Below are positions 12,448 to 23,239 of a DNA stretch of 64,000 nucleotides, piece after piece. A program made the position numbers and the translations under genes. The notes under the pieces are model-generated. The model was not told where the DNA came from. It ran no database searches and saw only the letters and a list, made by a program, of their open reading frames with translations. Source of the stretch: Platycnemis pennipes. Taxonomy: Eukaryota; Arthropoda; Insecta; Odonata; Platycnemididae. The DNA lies in NCBI GenBank assembly GCA_933228895.1, contig OW121848.1:137162615-137226614 (forward strand). The letters are read 5' to 3'. Every line of letters begins with the position of its first letter. The stretch's first letter is position 1.

Positions 12448-12789
12448 GTTATACAAGAGCATGAGGTCAGCGGGGAACATTTAAAATCTTTCAAATTATT
12501 TAAAAGGACAATATCGGATGAACACCGTCGTTTAACAGTTTCAAATTTCTCCAAGAAGTCAAGTTCAAAACCTTTATCATGGACATGTAAAACTTGTGGG
12601 TTGAAGTTTCCCCGGTGGCCAGTCTCTGTTAGACGCTCAGCGTACATTGATGTCTCATCAGAATATCTAACATAGATTGTTGGTTATTCAGGGGAGGCGA
12701 CCGACAGCTGAGGTCATTTGCGCCATTTATGATAGGTGGGTAATTGGGCAAGGGTAGGAGTTTTCAGGGAACGGAGGAAGGGTGGTGAG

Positions 12790-12998
12790 AAACCCGGCGT
12801 CGGCATTTGCCTACTCTTTACGAAAGGCGCCAAGGGGACCACGGCTTAACATCCCATCCGACGGACGGAGTTCTGAACCTGAAATGCCCTCCACTAGGGG
12901 ACCAGTTTTCCACTAAAAAATCCGCCACAGCCGGGAATCGAACCCGGGCTCTCGGGATGGGAGGCCAGTACTCCAGCCATCACACCACCCGATTCCCT
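12790..12998 (-). mobile_element. tRNA-derived SINE-like element, copy 1
   Basis: Read on the minus strand, a tRNA-like head starts near 12996 with GGTGGTGTGATGGCTGGAGT and has a perfect B box, GGGTTCGATTC (complement of 12935-12945). A body follows containing GTCGGATGGGATGTTAAGC, GTGGTCCCCTTGGCGCC and GAGTAGGC. The same body follows the tRNA-like head at 51.3 kb, so this is a dispersed family rather than a tRNA gene. Confidence 0.75.
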
Positions 12999-13384
12999 TT
13001 ATCTCTTCATTTACTCTGGTCACAATTGTTCTCCCCGCTTGAAGCACATTCACTGCGCTGCAATCACCACAATCTACCAGGTACACACCACCTTTTTGCT
13101 GTACATCAATTTTGTCTTTAGAATTAAAAAGTAATTTACTCCTTGTTAACGGGTTATAAAAACAGACTTCAAAAAGATCTTTGGGTAAACGTCTAGCTAA
13201 TATTGCCTAGGAAGGGCAGCTTAAACAATTTCTTAGATTTTTCGGGGGAAGATTAGTCCAATTAACATAGTAGCTTTGTTGCTCTTGAAGTTTGAATTTT
13301 AATTTTTTCATTAGTTGTTGACTATTGACATTTTGATCAGCTATAGTTTTCATTGTGTGCAAGTTTTCTTTAAATCAACTTTTC

Positions 13385-13760
13385 TGAATTGGGATCCATT
13401 TTATCTTCACTATTCTTCTGTAGCGCAACATTTCAAATGCTTCCAGCCTTGACTTTCTGCTGCTGTTATCGTCCATGCTTCGCTGCCACATAGTAGCATG
13501 CTTCACAAGTATGTTCTAACGAAATGTTTCTTCACTTCCACCTTTGTATTTGCAGCTGTAAGTAGAATCTTCTTTTGGTAAAAATGCTCTTTTTACCTGG
13601 GCTATTCTACAGACAATTTCTCTTTTACTTCGTCCATCGCTGGTTATTCGGCATCCAGGTAACAGAACTCTTCTACCTCCTCAATTTTTCGTTTTCCTAG
13701 TTTAACATTGGCCCTGGTTTCTTTCCTCCTACTGCTTACCAATACCTTAGCTACATTTTA
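13385..13760 (-). pseudogene. Non-LTR retrotransposon RT C-terminal relic (family B)
   Basis: The minus strand translates, with frameshifts, into the region after the palm of an endonuclease/reverse-transcriptase polyprotein common in arthropods. Recognisable pieces are KRKIEEVEEFCYLDA, DGRSKREIVCRIAQ, KKILLTAANTKVEVKKHF, CGSEAWTITAAES and LEAFEM followed by YRRIVKIKW. In intact relatives these lie in this order, just before the part still seen at 49.1 and 56.7 kb. The order and spacing are right, but several frameshifts and a stop (VRTYL then stop) make it dead. I place it among non-LTR elements with confidence but not in a named clade. Confidence 0.75.
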
Positions 13761-14585
13761 TTCATCCCATGAAATGGCATTACGGCATTAAACGCAAACA
13801 GACCGAGGACGGTATGCTTGAGTTTAAATTCCTCTCTTCTTGAAAATTAATTTCATGATTCCAACAAGTCTTGTATTTCAAGCGAGAGCGAGACGCACTG
13901 TCTTTGATTGCAAGATGTGACTCAAAATCTGTCATAAATCTTAACTCTTTCCAGTCCAAAATTATAATAAGCTTATGAAATAATCTGAGTATATGTACGG
14001 CTATCTTCAGCAAGAGTAGAAGATTATAAATCTTCCTCAGCGGCGAGCTGTGAAACCTTGTGGTGGGATCATGTACCGTATCAAGTCAAGTATGAGACCG
14101 TATCAAGTCAGCGGGTGCATTGCATGGATGCTTGAATCAATAAAACGACCTGATTCTATTTGGAATCACATTACCGGACAGGGTTAATTTTTCCTTACTC
14201 CTAACCACTTAAAAAATGTATAAAACCCCTCCTGAACATGGAAGCTCCTATTAACCGAAATGCACGCATTCAAACTAAAAAATACACAACCAAAAATTTA
14301 CTAATGATAATATAATTCAACCAAATAATAATACATTCAAATAATTTACCATCAATAATAATACCATTCAACTCACAATTAACAGTGTCGGTAACTAACA
14401 TATGATAATCAGCATCATATTTTAACGAGGGCTAACTATTGAAATTACTCAAAGTCAGAAGCCCAATATACTTGGAAAACGAATGTTTGTATTATAGGGC
14501 GATTTATATCATCAATATTTATTTCCACCAATAAATTCTCTCGTCAAGAAATAATGCGTACGCCTGAAACTTACATAGATACACC
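13761..14585. other. AT-rich spacer
   Basis: No gene recognised. A short direct repeat, ACCGTATCAAGTCA, occurs at about 14076 and 14098. The stretch 14270-14360 is AT-rich with repeated AATAATA. Confidence 0.4.
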
Positions 14586-14589
14586 ACCC

Positions 14590-15005
14590 AAGATATACCT
14601 AAGGGCAAACGGATTGCGGGAGGGGAATCGACAGCGCAGGAATGGCAAGTAAGCGATGAAAGGGACGAAAGCAATTCACAATAAATATGGTGACGAAAGA
14701 AGAGACGGCGGAACACGAGGAAAGTATACGGGGAGAGCAGAAGTGGACGCGAGAGCGATCTTGCCACGCATAAGGAGGCGAGGAGAGATATATGGGGCCG
14801 ACATTCGACGCGGTGCGCCTTTCCACGGGCCCTTCGGGGAAGACGAACGGACCACAGGGGGGGTGGGGGGAGCGGGCGATAGTAAGGAGGTGCCGACAGC
14901 GGCCTCGAGGCGGCAGGGGAGAAGCGAAACCACCGGCCCTCTCACTCAAATCCCATTTTCCACGCCGAAAACACTTCTTTTTTTGACGGAATCCAGTCGT
15001 CAATT
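14590..15005. other. GC-rich, purine-skewed island
   Basis: This is a CpG-containing GA-rich plus strand with a G-run at about 14858-14871. Frames are open on both strands through composition alone. No exon boundary pair with coding character was found. Confidence 0.3.
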
Positions 15006-15375
15006 TTTTTTAGAGTGACTACATGGAGGGAAAAGTAAAACATACCGCAGATCTCATTTTCAATTAAATACATGACTACATTTGTCACATTCAAAATTGG
15101 TTAGGTTTTAAATTTTCAGGTCGCTATCAAAGAAAGGATGTTTGCTAAGCGAGGAAGTGAGAGGAAATGTAAAACCATTTTGGAATGCATGAAGAAACGG
15201 GTAAGAAATATAGGCGTTGATATTAAGATATTCATCTTCATAGGTAAAGAACCGCCTGCAAAAGTAATTTAAAGCAATGTAAAGTGACTTCATTATAGCA
15301 TAGCCTGTCAGCAACACGAATAATAAAAATGTCTGATTGATATAGAGATTAATATAAGGATTTTACCTGTTTTCA

Positions 15376-15511
15376 GACTCGTCAACAATTTCTCTTCTCC
15401 AAAGGCATAAGATGGAATGTTTTCATGAGAAGTCGCTCATATCGACTCGTCAACAATTTCTCTTCCCCAAAGGCATAAGATGGAATGTCTTCATGAGAAG
15501 TCGTTCATATC
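15376..15511. repeat. Two-unit tandem repeat, 68-bp period
   Basis: GACTCGTCAACAATTTCTCT begins two near-identical units at 15376 and 15444. They differ at only a few positions (CTTCTCC versus CTTCCCC, GTTTTC versus GTCTTC, CGCTC versus CGTTC). This is a recent local duplication. No function is visible. Confidence 0.9.
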
Positions 15512-17004
15512 ATGGTAAAAAATACTTTAAATTTTTTACCAATATTTAGACCAGGCGATTTAATATCACCTCTCCTGTAAAGAATGTAGCACTAATTAAT
15601 GGATTACTATTTTCAAATTCATAGATACCTATTCAGATGATATTTTTCTTTGAATAACTTTCACCATTTTAAGTTTGAGTCTTTCAGTTTCTATAAAATG
15701 TTATAAATCCCATTAGATCATGCAAATAGATCCATTAACCTTACAAAAGATGCATTCTAGCTCAACTAGCAATTAATCTAGTCCTATAGCTCCTCGTTTT
15801 CGTTTAATTTTCATGTGTCCTAAGTTATACTATTTCGATTCTCATATATCTGGGACGCTATCATCGGAAAGGATAAGCACCATGACCCTTTCTCTTCCCT
15901 CGTAGTTATGAAATGGGATCCCTACACAGGCATCACGATGAACAATCTATAGGCTGTACTCCTTACTTAACTAAGTACATTGCTAATTTTTGAATTAATA
16001 TCTCCAATATTTTGTACACAGAATGGACTCTAGGGACTTGAAATCAATATTATCTTGGATTGTTTTATTCTGCATCCTTACAGATACTGAGAGTCGTATT
16101 CTCCACTCGAATCAAGGTTCAAGAGTCAAAAGTCTCCTCTAAATCAATGAATGTTATTTAAAATTACTTGTAAACAAGTTCCCGACGAGAAAGTTTGGAT
16201 ACACGTTAAAAACAATGCAGGCGGTGTAGAAAATTTTGAATGAAAAAAAGAAGGATTGACCATGTGTAGTTACAGGAAATTCTGTCTCAGGAACGGAGGA
16301 TTATGGTAGAAGCTAGATATTAATTCTCTGCAATTCCATGTAAAAGAATTCAAGACCGATATGGCGTTGAAAGACGCTGCCCAGGCCCAAACAAAAGAAA
16401 AGCAAAATGTTATTCCTTTTTAAGGTAAGTGAGAGCTTGATGGGCTAAGGACTTGTATAGGGTGATGACAAGCATTTTATGGAACGGCGTTTATTGGTTT
16501 GAGAAACTAGTAGGACGCACTGAAGGCAACAAGCTGTTAAAGAGGCGAGAAAAGACGTAGAACAGCCCAGATGCTTTGAGGCGGGATGCAAAGGAAACGA
16601 GCGCAGTTTTCCTGAAAGTGGAGGAGGCAGTGGAGGCGTTGAATGAGGAAGTGAAGAAGGGAGGGGAGGAGCGGCGTCTGGAATGATGTCGAGAGCGCCG
16701 AAGGGGTAGTGACGCATTGAGGAGGTCGTTCCCAGAGCCAAGTACGCGTCAGCTCTCTCACCAACCGGTGGAATGGATTGGAACCCCTGAGGAGGTTCAA
16801 AATACAACAGCTAAAGATCGAGTGACGAGAAGTGATTCAAGAGAGCAATATACATGAATTCGGAACTGAATTACAGCGTCTCAGGAAAACGCTACAATGA
16901 CGTGACGATTTAGCGCATGGATGAAAAAATGAATGGCAAAGTTCCCTTCCTACGAAAAACACAAGAATCATTAACTCATCACTCGCTACGTGCTAATATA
17001 CTCG
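15512..17004. other. AT-rich spacer with a GC-richer patch
   Basis: Nothing recognised. The patch at 16550-16760 is GA-rich on the plus strand and leaves minus-strand frames open without recognisable domains. Confidence 0.35.
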
Positions 17005-17105
17005 TCTATATCTACTGATTGCCCTTCGAGCCACCTAAAGGGTGTATGACAGGGAGTAAATAATCATTAAACATGCACCACACGTTGAGTTACGAATTTT
17101 AATCA
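17005..17105 (-). mobile_element. CR1/Jockey-like 3' terminal fragment, diverged
   Basis: The plus strand reads CTCGTCTATATCTACTG, CCCTTCGAGCCACCTAAAGG, GTGTATGACAGGGAGT and AAACATGCACCACAC. These match the order of the tail blocks at 23.24-23.42 kb with many substitutions. Confidence 0.6.
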
Positions 17106-17349
17106 TTTATATGCCTCACATTCTTATTGCTATAGCTTGAAGCACCAACACGGACAAGACTATCCTTTAATATATGCTGTGTTTCTGTTTTACGCAATGT
17201 ACTGACTCCATATTATTCTATTGAGCCACGTTATTGCTCATCTGGCATGGATGATACATTTCTCAATTTCTTGTCTAACTGCCTCCGGATCGTAAAAAAT
17301 TAATACTCTAAATATATTTATAGCCATTAAAAGGTAGTATTTGTTTCTC

Positions 17350-17665
17350 TCCCCCCATCTAATGACGGATAGTTCTGTTGCACTTCTACGCATAAAACTA
17401 GGTCTTATTTACATTAATTAAAATGCCCCATTCCTAAAACTCTTCAATCAGTTTCCGCACCACATATTCCATATCTTCTTTGTTTTTCGCGATAACGTCC
17501 TGGTCATATGCAAATTGTACTGAATGTACACGTACATAATATGCTCTAATCCACATTCGATGAGATTTTTCCTTCCATCTTCTTAGAATTATTGCTTTGT
17601 ACATTTTTAAAGGGCTTAAATAAATGCAAAATCCTTGTTCCGTCCTTTTGCCGCAGAGAAATGTT
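17350..17665 (-). pseudogene. Non-LTR reverse transcriptase palm relic (family B), mutated catalytic motif
   Basis: A continuous minus-strand frame matches the palm region of a non-LTR reverse transcriptase. GTEQGFCIYLSPLKMY corresponds to the usual GTRQGCxLSPLLFNLY. It is followed by VHSVQFAYDQDVIAKNKEDM and then MEYVVRKLIEEF, a stop, and EWG. The catalytic FADD box is present as FAYD, with the first aspartate changed to tyrosine, and a stop follows IEEF. This looks like an earlier part of the same element type as at 13.4 kb. It lies 3.6 kb away, so it is probably a separate copy. Confidence 0.7.
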
Positions 17666-19258
17666 CTATTAACGATCCTCCAATTTTAGTTTTTAAATTT
17701 TATGGAGATATTTTGAACCCTTAGCTACCTAGGCTTTCGTAATACCTCTCTATGAAACATTCAGTCATAATTACCTTCGAATTATCTTAAATATCTCAAA
17801 TTTTGAAATTTTTCCCTACCTCACCAATCTTTCACAGATGATTCGTTCGCCCCAGATTGCTCACATCGATCTACCCACTCGTCAACATGACTTATGCACA
17901 TCATCACTTGCATTAGCCTCACGTTGGATGAGACGTGTCGTGATCATACACCTACTTGTGTACATGATCTTTGGGGAAAATATAGAACTCATTTCGACCT
18001 ATTTCAGCAGCTCGTCCGTCGAATAGGGCGATAAACTATAGACACTTTGGCGTCTTTCATGAAGAGAAATCTGGTACCGACATTGGGTTTCTCTCCGTCA
18101 ATTGTCTACTCCATAAATTTCTACCTAACCTTAAACTCCGCCGACATTTAATGGCACAAATGACCATGGTTTCCGGCCATCTCTGTTAATAGCAACAATT
18201 ACAAACTTTTAATATCATGTATCTTTAAATTTACGCGATTTAACTCGGTTAATGTAAGGGAATTACAAAAAAACACGTTTTTAATACGATAAATTTAAGG
18301 GCCTCCTTCAATCAGTGTGAACCTAAACTTAGAAGTAAACTATTAAAAGATAACAGTAGACACTGATAAGCAAACCGCGTGTTACCAAGTCCTTAACGCA
18401 TTTCTTATCTCTTTGCCTTCATTTCCATTTGCTCACTTGAGATACTCACCACTGCTGTCAGTCGTCAAGTTTGTCAAGTGTACTAAGTGCCTATGCATTC
18501 ATAGGAAGCAGCGGAAATAAAAATGAAGATTCAAAGGGACTTGCAAATGGCTTTTATGCACGAGGCGAGGGCTAATTTCCGCCAACGTCATCAGTTAATT
18601 GAGATTTCAGCTTCAAACACTTAGAATATAAAAAAAAACGTTTTCTCCCAATGACCTCTGCACTTTTCGGATGACTCAACAGTTTCTTGAATCACCTTAA
18701 GCAATGGACATCCAGAATAACTTAATTCCGAAGTTTGACAGCAAGGTAGAAGTTCGAAGTGGGAATATAAAGGAAAAAATAGGGTGGCATCTTTTGACTG
18801 AGAATGGGAGCGAATTACGCCAGAAAATGTCGAGTTGTATAAATTTGATCTGGAGGAAAACATATTTTTGTATTCAGAATTACAGAATCGATAACACCAA
18901 TTCGTACCACCAATGGTACCCTCCGCTGTTGATTTTCCGTTTCTCATTCAATCTAAATATCACGCTGTCTTCTTCCCTCAGATTTCTTTACTCGATTCAA
19001 TGCTTCCACCTCTTGCTTTGCACTGCAAGACTACCACGACTGCTATCAAACTGTCCCCCAAAAGGGGGCATGCCATGGATAAAAGCAATATGTTCAGCGG
19101 ATGACGAACACATTGTGAGGAAATACATGGCCAGAGAGTGAACTAATGAATTAAAATAACTATGAACGCTTTTACGTAATTTTTTAAGTGCAGGGCTTCA
19201 TGAGACTAGTTACTAACATTATCGCATCAAACTGTTGGTACAGCTCAATGTTGGGGTC
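17666..19258. other. AT-rich spacer
   Basis: No gene recognised. A plus-strand frame of 145 codons at 18704-19141 overlaps a 108-codon minus-strand frame. Neither has recognisable motifs or flanking splice signals. Confidence 0.35.
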
Positions 19259-19790
19259 AATGGGGGCTTTTACTCGGAACCGAAATTGCAATTTTGTACA
19301 CGACATTGTTGGATGTAAACGAAAAACGAATTTTAGCGAAAAAATTAATCTTCTAACCACAACCGTTCACTAGTAAATCAAAAATTAAAATAAGCAAAAG
19401 GTGACGCCCACCGAAGAAGCTGTTTTGGTATCATTGACGTCATTTTCCTCCCGTTTTTGACTGCTTTTAGGGGAAGGGAAGGGAGTGGAAGGGGGTTCCA
19501 GGAAGGTCTGCTCTCACAGATCATGTCTCAATCGCTCCTATCGGCAGAGTCAGCTGTGTCACCCCCTTTGCGATAAGGCGAAGTAGCTTCGGGGGCTCAG
19601 TTGTAATTGGACGAAGTCGAATACGTCAGAGGTTTCACCCCGCCCATTTTTCCGAAAGGGTTAAAAACATCAGTTTTTTGCCGCTTATAACTCGAGAAAT
19701 AATTGAAGGATCAAAAAACGGAAAAATATGGATCTTTTTATTTTAAAAACTATCAGACCGGCAATAAAAAATATGGTAAACGACCCGATT
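19259..19790 (+). mobile_element. TIR element (MITE-like) copy 1
   Basis: About 532 bases are shared with copies at 35.0, 46.4 and 53.1 kb. The left end is AATGGGGGCTTTTACTCGG. The right end, complemented, is AATCGGGTCGTTTACCAT, giving imperfect terminal inverted repeats of about 15 bases. Internal landmarks are a TGACGTCA palindrome (19435-19442), GCGATAAGGCGAAGTAGCTT, and TTATAACTCGAGAAATAATT. No transposase frame is present, so it is non-autonomous. Target duplication is unclear for this copy. Confidence 0.8.
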
Positions 19791-21589
19791 GGTAATACGG
19801 TTAATTTCACAAGCCACTGGGATTAATAAATGTTTACCTCAACACTCACCAACCAGACTGATCTCCTGGTTGAACACTGAAGTTGAACTGGTGGTTTATA
19901 TTTCACACATCTCCATAAATCCCTGCACGCCACAGCTATTGTTTGTGGCAGGGGGTGAACCATCGCCATACAAGTATTTTAAATTAGATAGAACTAAATT
20001 TACACTTACTGGCATTCAAGAATCCAAAAATACTAGTCCGTCCGTGCATTATTTACGTGCAACTAGGAGTTAAAATGCTACATCTCTGATGAAAATGTTA
20101 GACATGCATTCATGAGACACGAAATTTTAGCTATAAGCAACATTAAATGCTATAATAGGTGTAAAAAATGACGTGATAACTATTGATTGGTCAGATACGT
20201 TCATAAATACATCAATTATTTGCCGTATTTTTCCAGAGCATGCATAAGTTAGAAATGTGTGAAATATGACTAATAATATTTTGCTAATGATGATTGATAA
20301 CGCCTCAGTGTAGAAAGATATATTTTTAAAATACCATAGGATTTTATTCCGGAAAAATATAGTGAGAAGGGAAAAAATTACTTTCCTCGAATAATCTCCT
20401 GCTACACCCTCTGGGTTTCCCTCTATTCAGGCTTGATCAGCATGTCATTTCTTTCGCTCTTCTACGCCCTTCGAATCCGAGGGAAATTTCAAACGAGTTA
20501 CTCACTCCACCTTACACCTCCTCCCTCCCCATTTCACCCTCTCTTCCATCCGCCATCAAACTTCTCATTCGTGAAATGATGGCACCATCCAACCTTTGTG
20601 CGACTTTCATTCTTTTCGGTCGAGGAAAGCCCGAAACGAAGTGGTCTCATCTTCTCTCCATTAAAGCCCACCCTCTCTACACCTCTCTTCATGAACTCCC
20701 TCTTCCCGTCCGTCCATTACGCACGCATTTTTTCTCGTACGAACATGATAAAGCGACGATTTATTTCACAAAAAAAAGACGAGGCAAATTTCACCCCTCG
20801 ACACCTCATTTTCCCCATTTTTCCCTCTCAACTCCTCGTGACACGCGCTCCCCCGGATGGCGTCGCTATCTTAAGGATTTTTTTTTCTCCTCCAGCAGGA
20901 AAAAACTTCTGAAACGAAATCGATTTTTTTAACGGAGGGAGAGATCAATCAACGCACACGTGTCATTGAAGTGGATTCGCGATGAATAATTTTCATTTCC
21001 ACCCCCTGACTCTTTGGAGGCGAATTTCAAAGACATCGTTTTCTGCAGGGCGAGAAGGGGAGTCGGATAACGAAGCTCTCCTGTTTATCTTCAACAGTCT
21101 TGTGCTGGGGGGTGTGGGTGAGGCGTCACAATCTGAGTCACGCTCAAGCAGTCACTTGGAGTATACAGTAGTACATATATGACACTGATCACGATTTTTC
21201 TCGCAAACAGGGTGAGCATTCCCTACGTAAGGTACACCACTGTGTCCCACTGCCCCTTGGTAAAATGAAGAATATTAATACGAGCTAAAATTTCAGCTGA
21301 AGTCTTTCATAGCCTTTCGTAAAATTGGAACAGGTTTTTCTTTTTCGGTACTCGCGTTTTTCTATTTAATTGAATTTCACAGTAATCGTCAAACAATTAT
21401 GCTATAATGACCTTAGAATTTTTCCTGCAGTGGGTGCGAAAAGGAGTCAGATAATTAACTTTTAACGGCAAACAAAAAAAGTACCACGAAAGTCAATACC
21501 TACTATCAAGACTATTCTGCTACTGCATCGGTAAAATTGAAGATAGTCCCTACCTACTACTCATACCATGCACATTGCCTCTTACATTC
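19791..21589. other. Spacer with a CT-rich GC island (20400-20960)
   Basis: The island is pyrimidine-rich on the plus strand and leaves long plus-strand frames open by composition. The remainder is AT-rich. No exon or known repeat was recognised. Confidence 0.3.
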
Positions 21590-21905
21590 ATCTAAATCTA
21601 CATAATACGCTGCAAGTCACCATAAGGTGTGTGGCGTGGGGATAAATCACACCAAACATCATCGCATATGATGCACAAAAAGGATTAGTAACTAAATTCT
21701 AGCCCAAACTTCACGATTCAAAAAAAGATAAAAATAGCAAAGCAAGCATGCAAAACTAAGTATGCTGTTACTTGAGTTGGCTGAAAATCCTTATACCAAC
21801 ACCCAATCACCTATGCTATTCTCTGACACAATACTACTATATATATTTACAGCTATTTACATCCCTAATTGTTCGAGGAAAGAAGGACATTTTGAAACTT
21901 TAAAG
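21590..21905 (-). mobile_element. CR1/Jockey-like 3' tail, second subfamily
   Basis: It starts with the terminal microsatellite complement (CATCTAAATCTACATAATACGC), then CACCATAAGGTGTGTGGCG. It continues through GCACAAAAAGGATTAGTAACT, AGCAAAGCAAGCATGCAAAA and CCTTATACCAACACCCAATC to CGAGGAAAGAAGGACATTTTG. These same blocks appear in reverse complement at 52.56-52.88 kb, not in the 23-kb copy. The two therefore form a distinct subfamily. Confidence 0.75.
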
Positions 21906-23239
21906 AAGGACATTTTCTACATTCAAAACTTACTATTCAAAACGCGTTTCCTGATTCCTTTATATATTCTACCTGCCTTCAAATAATCACGCGATGATGA
22001 ATGCGGGAGCCTTGGCTTCTCCGATGCCGGGCCCGATACCCGCCAAATTTATCAAGGCATTATTCATTATCATCTCTATCCAAAATTGTTCGTACGAAAA
22101 CTGCATGAGTTTCTTGCTGAGTCTTGTCCGTTACCTAGCTCTTGAATCTTTAGCACTAGGAAATCCCTTTATAGGGCGTCCCACTTAGCCAAGAGCCTTT
22201 TTTCATCCGCCTCATTAAAGAACAGACACTTCGTGGATTATCTTTCGTCAGGCTCTTGTTCTTTAACCTATTCTTCTGTCAGGGGACCTAAAGCCGTAGC
22301 TTTCATTACTCTTTCCAGTACAGCTACATATGTCATTGGAACACGCAAGTCTTAAGGAGGTTCCACCGTGACTCCGCGCATCAAAATTCCGTAAAAGAGC
22401 TATGTTATTAGCACATGCACAATAATTGTATGAGTATGCTATTTTATAGCGTGTTGTAGTTGCATTCTATTTTTTTACAAGGTCTTTTACTTCATTTCGA
22501 CTCCGAAACATGACTGAGGTGTTGTTGCCTCGTTTAATTTATAAAGTGAGAATACATACTCATTCCCGCTATTACGTATTCTAAAATAGATTAAATATTT
22601 TCTTACTTAGTGGGAAACTATTCCCTTGCAAATGCTACTCTTTGTTTTGAATTTTATTAATATTCGAACTTTTTAATGCTGTTTGGCAACAATGACGCTG
22701 CTACCATTTGGAAGCATTGGTATTAATTGCATATATAAATAATAAATGAAATATTTAAATTACATAAAAAATATAAGAAGGTCCTTGGTAAGGTATATTC
22801 CTAAATTAGGTCGGTAAATGGGCTTGTAAGCACGTTCCGTCACAAGTACCGTTGTCAATGATAACAACATACTGTAGCGCCACTTTCATATAACTAAGGA
22901 TTTTCTGCTTTTTTCGAGCAAACATTCATCAATATCAATGAAACAAGTGTCACTTTTTTACAGTGCTAAATTCTACATAAAATTGCGCATCTTATATTAG
23001 TTTTTCGTCAAAACGATATTTCTCTTTGCATTATTAATCTGCAAATTTTACTGCAAGAGCCATGCTCTGCAGTATAGCCACGTATAAATATCTGATTTTC
23101 AACGTATTTTTTCTTCAAATATATTATGGAAAGGCCAAATTATTTTATCGCCAATCGATAGAAGGGACAAAAAATGATGTGTCCTGAAATTTTCACAAAA
23201 CTGGCATCTATTTCATAATTCGTTGGAGCCAACTTAATG
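21906..23239. other. AT-rich spacer
   Basis: No gene or repeat recognised. Confidence 0.35.

Noticed and set aside
12135..12647. 170-codon minus-strand frame containing AQLVEHLAGNQEVRVGV
   Set aside because: That peptide is the translation of the tRNA-like unit in the palindrome; the frame is a by-product of the repeat.
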